Source of the DNA: an uncultured Sulfitobacter sp.
GTDB lineage: Bacteria; Pseudomonadota; Alphaproteobacteria; Rhodobacterales; Rhodobacteraceae
Assembly: GCA_937923365.1 (NCBI GenBank)
Contig: CALAIJ010000026.1
Location: 1-24,378 of the forward strand
DNA: 24,378 nt
Reading direction: 5' to 3'
Shown: one piece after another, positions 17,055 through 24,297 of the stretch
Position numbering within the stretch: position 1 is the stretch's first letter
Layout: the number at the start of each line of letters is the position of its first letter
Made by a program: the position numbers and the translations under genes
The notes under the pieces: generated by a model
Told to the model about the DNA's origin: nothing
Databases searched by the model: none
The model's input: the letters and a program-made list of their open reading frames with translations, nothing else

Positions 17055-17184
17055 TGCGCTTGATCAATGAAATGTCCCGCCCGTGGGCACCACGGGCTGC
17101 GCCGACCCGCCCCCATGGGGCGGCGCATTTGCGCCACCCCTCGGGCCGGCGCACCCCTTACCGAGCCACATCGAGGTCTGCACC
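17055..17184 (+). repeat. Hairpin-rich spacer before the ATPase gene
   Basis: Three consecutive inverted repeats fill this gap. The first is perfect: GCCCGTGG (17079-17086), loop GCA, CCACGGGC (17090-17097). The second pairs TGCGCCG...CCCC with GGGGCGGCGCA across 17098-17127, with a small bulge. The third pairs GCGCC (17131-17135) with GGCGC (17148-17152). There is no T run, so a classical terminator is unlikely; mRNA stabilisation or control of the transporter subunit ratio is more plausible. A GAGG ribosome site follows at about 17172. Confidence 0.65.
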
Positions 17185-18825
17185 ATGACCCAAGACACCC
17201 TCCTCCGCGTCCGCGGCCTCAAGATCGGCGCCACCATCTACCCGCCGGGCGAACGCCCCCGCGACATCGAAATCGTGCACGGCGTGGACTTTGATCTGGC
17301 GCCTGGCAAGGTACTTGGCCTGATCGGCGAATCTGGCGCAGGCAAGTCGACCATCGGCCTTGCCGCCATGGCCTACGGGCGCGGCGGTGTGGAGCTGACG
17401 GGTGGTGAGGTCCACGTGAATGGCCGTGACATCCTGCAATCGGGCCTTCGCGACGTGCGCCGCCTGCGCGGTGCGGAAGTGACCTACGTAAGCCAATCCG
17501 CGGCGGCCTCCTTTAACCCTGCGAAGAAGATCATGGAACAAGTGATCGAAGCGGCGGTTTTTCAGAACAAATTCTCGAAAAAAGACGCTGAAGCCCGCGC
17601 GATAGAGCTCTTCCGCAAGCTGGGCCTGCCGGACCCTGAGACCATCGGCAACCGCTACCCGCACCAGGTCTCGGGCGGGCAATTGCAACGCTGCATGACC
17701 GCGCTGGCGCTTTGCCCTGAACCGGACCTTGTGGTCTTTGACGAGCCGACGACCGCGCTGGATGTGACCACCCAGATCGACGTGCTGGCGGCAATCAAGG
17801 AAGCGATCCGCGACACCGGTGTGGCCGCCCTTTATATCACCCATGATCTGGCCGTGGTGGCGCAAGTCTCCGACCACATCATGGTGCTGCGCATGGGCGA
17901 GATGGTGGAATACGGCACCGTCGACCAGATCATCAACGATCCTCAGGAAGAATACACGCAGGCGCTGGTTTCTGTGCGCTCGATCAACCACGAGGAAAAG
18001 CTGCCCACGGACAATCCGCTGTTGCGGGTCGAAGGGGTGACCGCGCGTTACAAGGGGACCAACTTTGACGTGCTGAAAAACATCAACGTGGAACTGCACC
18101 CGGGCCAGACGCTGGCCGTTGTGGGCGAAAGTGGGTCGGGCAAATCCACGCTGGCACGGGTGATCACAGGCCTTCTGCCCCCCTCTGCGGGCACGATCAC
18201 CTTTGACGGACGAACGCTGACACCGGACCTGCCGACCCGTCCGCTGGACGACCTACGCGAACTGCAAATGATCTACCAGATGGCCGACACCGCAATGAAC
18301 CCGCGCCAGACTGTGGGCACACTGATTGGCCGCCCGCTGGAGTTCTACTTTGGTCTGAAAGGCAAAGAGAAACAGACCCGCATTCAGGAGCTGCTGGACG
18401 AGATCGAACTGGGCGAAGGGTTTCAGGATCGCTACCCCGCCGAGCTTTCAGGCGGGCAAAAACAGCGTGTTTGTATTGCCCGTGCACTGGCTGCCAAGCC
18501 CAAGCTGATCATCTGCGACGAAGTCACCTCCGCCCTTGATCCGCTGGTGGCGGACGGCATCCTCAAGCTGCTGCTGAAGCTGCAAAAGATCGAAGACGTG
18601 AGCTTTTTGTTCATCACCCACGATCTGGCGACGGTCAAGGCGATCGCGGACAGTATCGCGGTGATGTATCAAGGCGAAGTAGTGCGGTATGGCCCGAAAT
18701 CACAGGTCCTCTCGCCCCCCTTCGACGACTACACCGACCTGTTGTTGTCTTCGGTACCAGAGATGAAGCTGGGCTGGCTGGAAGAAGTTCTGGAAAGCCG
18801 CAAGATGGAGAGCGCAGGAAACTAG
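17185..18825 (+). CDS. Fused double ABC ATPase of a peptide-type importer (DppD-DppF fusion)
   Basis: The 546-residue protein carries two complete nucleotide-binding domains. The first has Walker A GESGAGKST (48-56), signature VSGGQLQR (162-169) and Walker B LVVFDEP (182-188). The second has GESGSGKST (314-322), LSGGQKQR (421-428) and LIICDEV (441-447), with valine in place of the usual proline after DE. H-loops THD occur at 219-221 and 478-480. One polypeptide therefore replaces separate DppD and DppF proteins, as in GsiA and YejF. I chose the ATG at 17185, preceded by GAGG; the open frame from 17083 translates the hairpin spacer. It energises the two permeases from the cytoplasmic side. Confidence 0.95.
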   Translation: MTQDTLLRVRGLKIGATIYPPGERPRDIEIVHGVDFDLAPGKVLGLIGESGAGKSTIGLAAMAYGRGGVELTGGEVHVNGRDILQSGLRDVRRLRGAEVTYVSQSAAASFNPAKKIMEQVIEAAVFQNKFSKKDAEARAIELFRKLGLPDPETIGNRYPHQVSGGQLQRCMTALALCPEPDLVVFDEPTTALDVTTQIDVLAAIKEAIRDTGVAALYITHDLAVVAQVSDHIMVLRMGEMVEYGTVDQIINDPQEEYTQALVSVRSINHEEKLPTDNPLLRVEGVTARYKGTNFDVLKNINVELHPGQTLAVVGESGSGKSTLARVITGLLPPSAGTITFDGRTLTPDLPTRPLDDLRELQMIYQMADTAMNPRQTVGTLIGRPLEFYFGLKGKEKQTRIQELLDEIELGEGFQDRYPAELSGGQKQRVCIARALAAKPKLIICDEVTSALDPLVADGILKLLLKLQKIEDVSFLFITHDLATVKAIADSIAVMYQGEVVRYGPKSQVLSPPFDDYTDLLLSSVPEMKLGWLEEVLESRKMESAGN

Positions 18826-18852
18826 ATTTCGTTTTCCCCGAAAAACGAAATC
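18825..18852. terminator. Stem-loop at the end of the importer operon
   Basis: A perfect 11-bp inverted repeat, GATTTCGTTTT at 18825-18835 and AAAACGAAATC at 18842-18852, with a CCCCGA loop begins at the last base of the ATPase stop codon. There is no T tract on the plus side beyond the stem, so efficiency is uncertain, but the position right after the operon and before a convergent gene suits a terminator. Confidence 0.6.
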
Positions 18853-18916
18853 AGTGCGACCACGCGGACATCCAAAGCAAAGGCGTTAGGGGGCACCCTT
18901 TCGCGTTCGACAAGCC

Positions 18917-18958
18917 GGGACGGCGGGCGGGGCAACTTGATCCCCCAACGGGATCAAG
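18917..18958. repeat. GC-rich head plus hairpin (element copy 2) at the end of the thioredoxin-like gene
   Basis: GGGACGGCGGGCGGGG at 18917-18932 is identical to 16166-16181. It is followed by a perfect 9-bp hairpin, CTTGATCCC (18936-18944) and GGGATCAAG (18950-18958), and then GCGCCGC. The stem of this copy has a different sequence from copy 1 but the same arrangement. It overlaps the stop codon of the minus-strand gene (TGA at 18956-18954) and could serve as its terminator. Confidence 0.65.
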
Positions 18959-19472
18959 AGCGCCGCACACCGTCCCCGTGCACCTCAAAATGCACCGCCA
19001 GAATGGTCTCCAACTCTGCCCGCGACCGCACGCCGCGCAACACTTGCGTGGCCTGACCCTCAGCATCCATCAGGACCAGCGTGACCCGTGACACGTTGTG
19101 TCGGGCCGCAAAGGCCTGACCCTCGGTCTGGTTGAGGTCGGCCACCAGATAGAGCAGATCACATTCGCCAAACTGCTTCATCGCCTGTTTGGTGGCCCGT
19201 TGCAGCTGCGTACAAAGCTGGCATTGCGGGTCATGCACCTGCACGACCGTGGGCTTACCCTTGCCGATGCGGCTCAGGTCGTGGGTGGCTGCATGGGCCT
19301 GAAACCAGCGCATGCCGCCATAACCTGCCCCCGCCAGCACCACCGCACCCACGGCACCGCCCTTAGCCCAACCCAACATATTGCGCCGCGTCATCACCGG
19401 CGCGGGCGGGGCCGCCTGTGCCTTGGTGGCCTGCGCCTTCTTGCGTTTGTTCGTGCGTGTCTGCTTGGCCAT
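18954..19472 (-). CDS. Membrane-anchored thioredoxin-like protein
   Basis: The 172-residue protein has a very basic, Lys/Ala-rich N-terminus (residues 1-26), then TRRNMLGWAKGG and a hydrophobic segment (about 36-54) that can act as a signal anchor or Tat signal. The outside domain contains VVQVHDPQCQLCTQLQR, a CxxC motif (CQLC) in the position of a thioredoxin active site after a beta strand, and later LYLVADLN and VTLVLMDAEG, fitting the remaining strands. A redox or thiol-disulphide role in the periplasm is likely; the usual cis-proline is not obvious. A strong AGGGGAG ribosome site precedes the ATG. It stands alone, convergent with the importer and divergent from bciA. Confidence 0.75.
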   Translation of the reverse strand: MAKQTRTNKRKKAQATKAQAAPPAPVMTRRNMLGWAKGGAVGAVVLAGAGYGGMRWFQAHAATHDLSRIGKGKPTVVQVHDPQCQLCTQLQRATKQAMKQFGECDLLYLVADLNQTEGQAFAARHNVSRVTLVLMDAEGQATQVLRGVRSRAELETILAVHFEVHGDGVRRS

Positions 19473-19612
19473 GCTGATCTCCCCTGCCTGCGCACAGCCT
19501 AGCGCATTGCCACCCGTGGCGGCATCCCACCCACGTTCACAAACCCGCGATCATCCGCTTGGAGCCCGGAGCCTGAACCGCTAGACTGCTTGCCAATTGC
19601 AAAGGAGCCCTG
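19473..19612. promoter_or_regulatory. Divergent region between thioredoxin-like gene and bciA
   Basis: These 140 bases must hold promoters for both flanking genes, but I see no convincing -10/-35 pair. A small perfect hairpin, GCCAC-CC-GTGGC, lies at 19509-19520. An AAGGAG ribosome site at about 19602 serves bciA and an AGGGGAG (minus strand) serves the other gene. Confidence 0.35.
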
Positions 19613-20560
19613 ATGCCCGCCCCGATCCTCTTGCTGGGTGCCAGCGGCACCGTGGGCCGCGCCGTGGCTTTGGCCTTGCGCGCTTCTGACCGTGATGTGG
19701 TCGCCTTGGGCCGCACTGATCCGGACGTTGACGGCGTGACATTCCAGCGCGCGGATGTGACCGATGCCCCATCGCTCAACGCAGCCTTCGCAACGCATCA
19801 TCCCGCTGCCGTGATTTCTTGTCTGGCCTCGCGCACGGGGGCCGCGCAGGACGCATGGCGCATCGACCATAACGCGCATCTTGCCGTGCTTCGCGCGGCT
19901 GAGGCGGCAGGTACGGCGCAGTTCATCCTGCTCTCGGCGATTTGCGTGCAAAAGCCCCGGCTGGCCTTTCAACACGCGAAACTGGCGTTTGAAGCGGCAT
20001 TGATCGACAGCCCGCTGACCCATTCCATTGTGCGCCCCACGGCCCTTTTCAAATCCCTGTCAGGGCAATTGTCACGGGTTCAGGCGGGCAAACCCTACCT
20101 GATGTTTGGCGACGGCGCGCTGACCGCGTGCAAGCCGATCTCGGACGGCGATCTTGCGCGCTTCATTGTCTCTTGCCTGGACACGCCCGCCCGCCAGAAC
20201 GCCATCCTGCCCATCGGCGGGCCGGGCCCTGCGCTGACGCCCCATGCCATGGGCGCGGCCCTGTTTGAGCTTACCGGCATGCCGCCCCGTTTCAGGCGGG
20301 TGCCATTGGGGCTGATATCCACAATCGGCGCAGGGTTGCGTCTGGGCGGGCTATTCAGCCCGCATCTGCGCGCGAAATCCGAACTGGCGCGGATCGGGCA
20401 TTATTACGCTTCCGAATCCATGCTGGTCTGGAACGCAGAGACGCAAACCTACGATGCGGATGCCACGCCGGAATTCGGCACCGAGACCCTCTTCGACTTT
20501 TACCAAAGTCTCATCGCAGGGACGGCGACGCTTGAGCGCGGCGATCACGCGGTTTTCTGA
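19613..20560 (+). CDS. bciA: Divinyl (proto)chlorophyllide 8-vinyl-reductase, BciA type
   Basis: The 315-residue protein has an N-terminal NADPH-binding motif GASGTVG (residues 9-15) and belongs to the NmrA-like/atypical SDR group. The stretches SCLASRTGAAQDAW, LSAICVQKPRLAFQHAKLAFEAAL, SIVRPTALFKSLSGQ, GKPYLMFGDGALTACKPISDGDL and LPIGGPGPALTP match, from memory, BciA of purple bacteria. BciA reduces the C8-vinyl group of divinyl chlorophyllide or protochlorophyllide during bacteriochlorophyll a synthesis, in the cytoplasm with NADPH. The ATG at 19613 follows a strong AAGGAG. No other photosynthesis gene is nearby. The remaining doubt is that related SDR proteins of other function exist. Confidence 0.75.
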   Translation: MPAPILLLGASGTVGRAVALALRASDRDVVALGRTDPDVDGVTFQRADVTDAPSLNAAFATHHPAAVISCLASRTGAAQDAWRIDHNAHLAVLRAAEAAGTAQFILLSAICVQKPRLAFQHAKLAFEAALIDSPLTHSIVRPTALFKSLSGQLSRVQAGKPYLMFGDGALTACKPISDGDLARFIVSCLDTPARQNAILPIGGPGPALTPHAMGAALFELTGMPPRFRRVPLGLISTIGAGLRLGGLFSPHLRAKSELARIGHYYASESMLVWNAETQTYDADATPEFGTETLFDFYQSLIAGTATLERGDHAVF

Positions 20561-20643
20561 TTTCGCCCGTCCGTGCCCTGCCGTTAGCCATTGCATGCAA
20601 CACCGCTCTGCGCTCAAATGCGTGCAAATAGCGGAGACCCCTC

Positions 20644-21480
20644 ATGGACAACAAACTGCTGCTGATCATCATCGACGGGGTGCCATACCGCAACTGGCGC
20701 CGCCTTTTTGGCAACCTTGAGGGTTGGGTGGACAGCGGCGATGCCCGCGTCTGGAAACACCGCGCGGTGCTGCCTTCGATCTCTGCGTCATGTTACGCGT
20801 CGATCCACACCGGCGTCTCGCCGCAGGTGCATGGCTGCACGGGCAACGGCAATGTGTTCCGCCTGAAAGAACGTGATATCTTTGCCCAGGTCCGCGCAGC
20901 AGGCGGCAGCACAGGGGCCGTGGCGCATTCGTTCTGGTCGGAGTTCTTCAACCGCCATCCCTTTGATTACGTACGGGATGTTGAATACGACGAGCCGGAC
21001 AGCGACACCATCAACCACGGCCGCTTTCATACAATGACAGGCTACGGGATGATCAACCAGATGACCCCGTCAGACGTCGATCTTTTTGGGACGCTGACCA
21101 ACCTGTGCCTGCGCTTTGGTCTGAACTATGGCATGCTGCACACCTGTACGCTGGACAGCATGGGCCACCGTTTCTTCCACGATTGCCAAGAGATGGACCA
21201 TGCCTGCGCCGTGATGGACGAGATGCTGGCCCCCTTCATCCCGAAATGGCTGGACGCCGGCTATGAGATCATTGTGACTGCCGATCACGGTCAGGACGAA
21301 CGCGGCCACCACGGCGGGCGTAGCCCTTTGCAGCAGGAGGCCGCACTTTACTACTTTGGCCCCGCAAAAGGCCCGTCAGAAGACGCCGTCATTGACCAAC
21401 TGCAACTGGCGCCAACGATCCTGAGCCGTCTGGGCGCGCCCGTGGCCGACACCATGAAAGCGAAGAGTTTTCTGACGTAA
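20644..21480 (+). CDS. Type I phosphodiesterase/nucleotide pyrophosphatase family (alkaline phosphatase superfamily) protein
   Basis: The 278-residue protein shows the metal-binding pattern of the alkaline phosphatase superfamily: D11 in LIIIDGVP, a nucleophile in LPSISASCYASI (S47 by alignment with the PTxT motif), D171 and H175 in LDSMGH, D214-H215 in TADHG, and H222/H223 in GHHGG. Such enzymes hydrolyse phosphate mono- or diesters or phosphonates with two zinc ions. It is shorter than most family members and lacks an evident signal peptide, so it is probably cytoplasmic. A GGAG ribosome site precedes the ATG at 20644. It follows bciA by 83 bases on the same strand, perhaps co-transcribed. 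Substrate unknown. Confidence 0.82.
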   Translation: MDNKLLLIIIDGVPYRNWRRLFGNLEGWVDSGDARVWKHRAVLPSISASCYASIHTGVSPQVHGCTGNGNVFRLKERDIFAQVRAAGGSTGAVAHSFWSEFFNRHPFDYVRDVEYDEPDSDTINHGRFHTMTGYGMINQMTPSDVDLFGTLTNLCLRFGLNYGMLHTCTLDSMGHRFFHDCQEMDHACAVMDEMLAPFIPKWLDAGYEIIVTADHGQDERGHHGGRSPLQQEAALYYFGPAKGPSEDAVIDQLQLAPTILSRLGAPVADTMKAKSFLT

Positions 21481-21496
21481 GCCCGTGCAACGCAGC

Positions 21497-22435
21497 CTAT
21501 GCGTACGGCCAGTCCTCACGCGCGAGGGCGTCAACTGCCCCGACAACTTCGTCAAAGAACCCTGCGGCCTTTGACGACATCACCCGCGCACGCAAACATC
21601 CATGCACCATGCCTGCCACATTGGACCAATGGGCACGGCCGCCTGCGGCCTGAATGGCATCGCGGTACGCACCACCATCGCTCGCAAGCGGGTCACATTC
21701 AGCAGTGATGCACACGGTAGGGGGCAAACCGTCAAAATCCCTGTCGTGCAGCGGCGCATAGCGCGGGTCATCCACGGGCTGCGGCGCGCCACCGGTGCGC
21801 ACGCGCATGTAGAACTTCATGTCTGCCGTTGTCAGCTGCGGGGCGTTGGCATGGGTGACATAGCTCTCGGACGCCCAGTCACCGCCCAGACCTGGATAGA
21901 TCAACACCTGCCCGATGATCGCCCCCGGATGGCGCCCGCGCGCATAATGCGCGACCGCCGCAGCAAGGTTTCCCCCCGCGCTGTCGCCACTGACAATGAT
22001 CGGTCCGTTCCACTGACCCAAGGCACCCTCAAACGCGGCCCATGCGTCATTGAAACAGCCGGGAAAGACCACTTCGGGGGCCAATCCGTAGTCAACGGAA
22101 ACCACTCGCAGCCCTGTGCGGCTGCATATCTCGGCGCAGACGTCATCGTGGCTGTCGAGCCCGCCAACCACAAACCCACCCCCGTGGTAGTAGATCACCG
22201 TGGTTGTGCTTTGGCCCGCCTCGTAGCGGCGGCAGGGCACGCCCCCGTGAGTTTCGTCCGTCACGGTGACGCCTTTGGGGCGACCTTGGTAAAAGACCTT
22301 GCACATATCGTTGTAGACAGCGCGCTGCTGCGCGATGGTGTAATCCACGACATCCGTTGGATAGCAGGCATTCACCTTGTTGATGAACGCCCACATTTCA
22401 CTGTCGATCAGCCGGCGATAGTCGGTCCCGCTCAC
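21497..22435 (-). CDS. Alpha/beta hydrolase, HSL-type esterase
   Basis: I choose the GTG at 22435 because it overlaps the upstream stop as GTGA and is preceded by GGGAGG six bases before; an in-frame ATG at 22447 lacks a ribosome site. The 312-residue protein has the HSL oxyanion motif HGGG (84-87), nucleophile S152 in GDSAGG, acid D248 in ECDPLASD and base H278 in GMVHGC. Members hydrolyse short-chain esters in the cytoplasm. It is translationally coupled to an acyl-CoA synthetase, so the freed carboxylic acid may be passed on for CoA activation (inference). It ends 16 bases from the convergent phosphodiesterase gene. Confidence 0.93.
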   Translation of the reverse strand: MSGTDYRRLIDSEMWAFINKVNACYPTDVVDYTIAQQRAVYNDMCKVFYQGRPKGVTVTDETHGGVPCRRYEAGQSTTTVIYYHGGGFVVGGLDSHDDVCAEICSRTGLRVVSVDYGLAPEVVFPGCFNDAWAAFEGALGQWNGPIIVSGDSAGGNLAAAVAHYARGRHPGAIIGQVLIYPGLGGDWASESYVTHANAPQLTTADMKFYMRVRTGGAPQPVDDPRYAPLHDRDFDGLPPTVCITAECDPLASDGGAYRDAIQAAGGRAHWSNVAGMVHGCLRARVMSSKAAGFFDEVVGAVDALAREDWPYA

Positions 22436-24297
22436 AGTGCCTCCCATGGCCGGATGAAGGCGCCGAGCACGGATGTCACGTCCGCCTCTGTCGCGCCGTT
22501 CATCTCTAGCTGTGCCACAAGCCCGCGCTTTTTGCTGTCCAGAACGGAGGTGACGCGCGCGGCGATACCGGCCTGTTCCAGAGCCTCGTTGTAGATGCGC
22601 GTGATAGCGTTCTTGCGCAGATCAGGCTTGAAGATTTTGCCAACGGCAGTTTTTGGCAGTTCGTCCATAATCTGCATATGCTTGGGCTGGGCGGCACGTT
22701 CCGCAACATGCTCTTTGCAGAAGGCCATCAGTTCTTCTTCGGTAACGGTTGCCCCGTCGACAAGCTCGACAAAGGCGCAAGGCACTTCACCCGCGTGGGC
22801 ATCAGGCTGGCCGATGGCACCTGCAAAGGCGACGGCCTCATGGCCCAAGAGCGCCTCTTCGATCTCGGCGGGATCAATGTTGTGACCGCCGCGAATGATC
22901 AGGTCCTTGGCGCGCCCTGTGATCCACAAATACCCGTCACTGTCGACGCGACCCAGATCGCCGGTGCGCAGATAGGTATCCTCATGGTAAAGATCGGCGT
23001 TCTTTTCAGTCTCCGTATAGGTGTTGCCCGCGTAAACGCCGGGGTTCGATACACAAATCTCGCCCACTTCATCCACGCCCGCTTCGTTGCCATTGTTGAT
23101 GATCTTGACGTTCGAATAGGGGAAGGGGATCCCGATAGAGCCCACTTTCTTCTCCCCGTCTGGCGGGTTGCAGGAGACGAGACACGTGGCCTCCGTTAGG
23201 CCGTAGCCTTCGACCAGCGTGATGTTGGTGGCCTTCTCGAAGCGCTTGAACAGTTCCAGCGGCAACGGCGCAGAGCCGGAAAACGCCGTCTTGACGGTGG
23301 AGACATCCGCATCAATCGGGCGCTGCATCTTGGCGGAAATTGCTGTGGGCACGGTAATGATGAACGTGATCTTCCAGCGCTCTACCAGCTTCCAGAAGTT
23401 GTCAAAAACACCGTCCCCGCGATAGCCTTGCGGGGTTGGGAACACGACGTGTGCGCCTGACGCAATGGCCGCCATCAGGATTACGTGGCAGGCAAAGACG
23501 TGGAACAGCGGCAGTGGACACATGACGTTGTCGACCTCGGTAAAGAGCAAGCGATGCCCCAACCAGCCATTGTAGATCAGCCCTGAATACTTGTGCTGTG
23601 CGACCTTAGGCATGCCTGTAGTGCCGCCTGTGTGGAAATAGCAGGCGACGCGGTCTTCCTGCACGTCCTCGAAATCCAGCGTGGTGTTGTGCTTGGCCAG
23701 CTCCGCGTTGAAATTCAAGTATTTGGCCTGATTACCGACCTGCCCTTTGGGGCGGATCAGCGGCACGATCCACGATTTGGGCGGGGTCAGGTAGCGCACC
23801 AGGTCGACCTCAAGCACCGTGTGTACACCGGGGGCCAGCTTGACCGCTTCAGCGGTTTTCTCGGCCACGTCCGTCTTGGGGAAAGGCCGCAAGGTCACCA
23901 CCACCGAGGCGCCCGTTTCGCGCAGGATGGAGCCGATCTGCTCTGCGTCCAGCAACGGGTTGATCGGGTTCACGATGCCCGCGACGGCACCGCCCAGCAA
24001 CGTCAGCGTCGTTTCATTACAATTGGGCAGGACGTAGGCCACCACATCCGTGGGCCCGACACCTAGCTTGCGGAACATATTGGCGGCTTGGGTGGTCTTG
24101 GCATGCAGCTCGCGCCAGCTGAGCGTTTCGGCCTTGTCCTTGGGGCCAGAGAAAATCTGGTAGCTGACCGCGTTGTGCTGTGGAAACTTGTTCGCCGTAT
24201 TGCTCAGCATTCCGTACAGCGTGACCGCGACATCGCGATCTTCCCAAGGCATTTCTGCCTCAATCGCATTGCGGTCGTCCATCCCTGCGAATGTCAT
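22432..24297 (-). CDS. AMP-forming acyl-CoA synthetase
   Basis: The 621-residue protein is an adenylate-forming ligase that activates a carboxylic acid with ATP and couples it to CoA. Motifs in order: P-loop TGGTTGMPK (223-231), A5 YGLTEA (365-370), TGDLG (445-449), hinge and A8 region starting GRAKDLIIRGGHN (461-473), and the catalytic A10 lysine in PKTAVGKIFKPDL (K554). About 45 residues beyond the usual family end (roughly 577-621) form an extra tail. The ATG at 24297 follows a strong GGGGAGGAAG ribosome site. The gene is first in a two-gene unit with the esterase. Chain length or substrate cannot be read; medium-chain or aromatic acids are possible. Confidence 0.93.
   Translation of the reverse strand: MTFAGMDDRNAIEAEMPWEDRDVAVTLYGMLSNTANKFPQHNAVSYQIFSGPKDKAETLSWRELHAKTTQAANMFRKLGVGPTDVVAYVLPNCNETTLTLLGGAVAGIVNPINPLLDAEQIGSILRETGASVVVTLRPFPKTDVAEKTAEAVKLAPGVHTVLEVDLVRYLTPPKSWIVPLIRPKGQVGNQAKYLNFNAELAKHNTTLDFEDVQEDRVACYFHTGGTTGMPKVAQHKYSGLIYNGWLGHRLLFTEVDNVMCPLPLFHVFACHVILMAAIASGAHVVFPTPQGYRGDGVFDNFWKLVERWKITFIITVPTAISAKMQRPIDADVSTVKTAFSGSAPLPLELFKRFEKATNITLVEGYGLTEATCLVSCNPPDGEKKVGSIGIPFPYSNVKIINNGNEAGVDEVGEICVSNPGVYAGNTYTETEKNADLYHEDTYLRTGDLGRVDSDGYLWITGRAKDLIIRGGHNIDPAEIEEALLGHEAVAFAGAIGQPDAHAGEVPCAFVELVDGATVTEEELMAFCKEHVAERAAQPKHMQIMDELPKTAVGKIFKPDLRKNAITRIYNEALEQAGIAARVTSVLDSKKRGLVAQLEMNGATEADVTSVLGAFIRPWEAL

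Noticed and set aside
17158..18099. 313-residue minus-strand frame opposite the double ATPase
   Set aside because: It covers the first nucleotide-binding domain with its perfect Walker and signature motifs on the plus strand; the antisense product is His/Arg/Val-rich and unlike any family I know.
18853..18916. GTTCGAC-like T-loop sequence after the importer operon as part of a tRNA
   Set aside because: No acceptor, D-arm or anticodon arm could be built around it.
20591..20600. Perfect palindrome TTGCATGCAA upstream of the phosphodiesterase gene
   Set aside because: A 10-base palindrome is expected by chance in a window of this size and there is no second copy or nearby promoter to support an operator.
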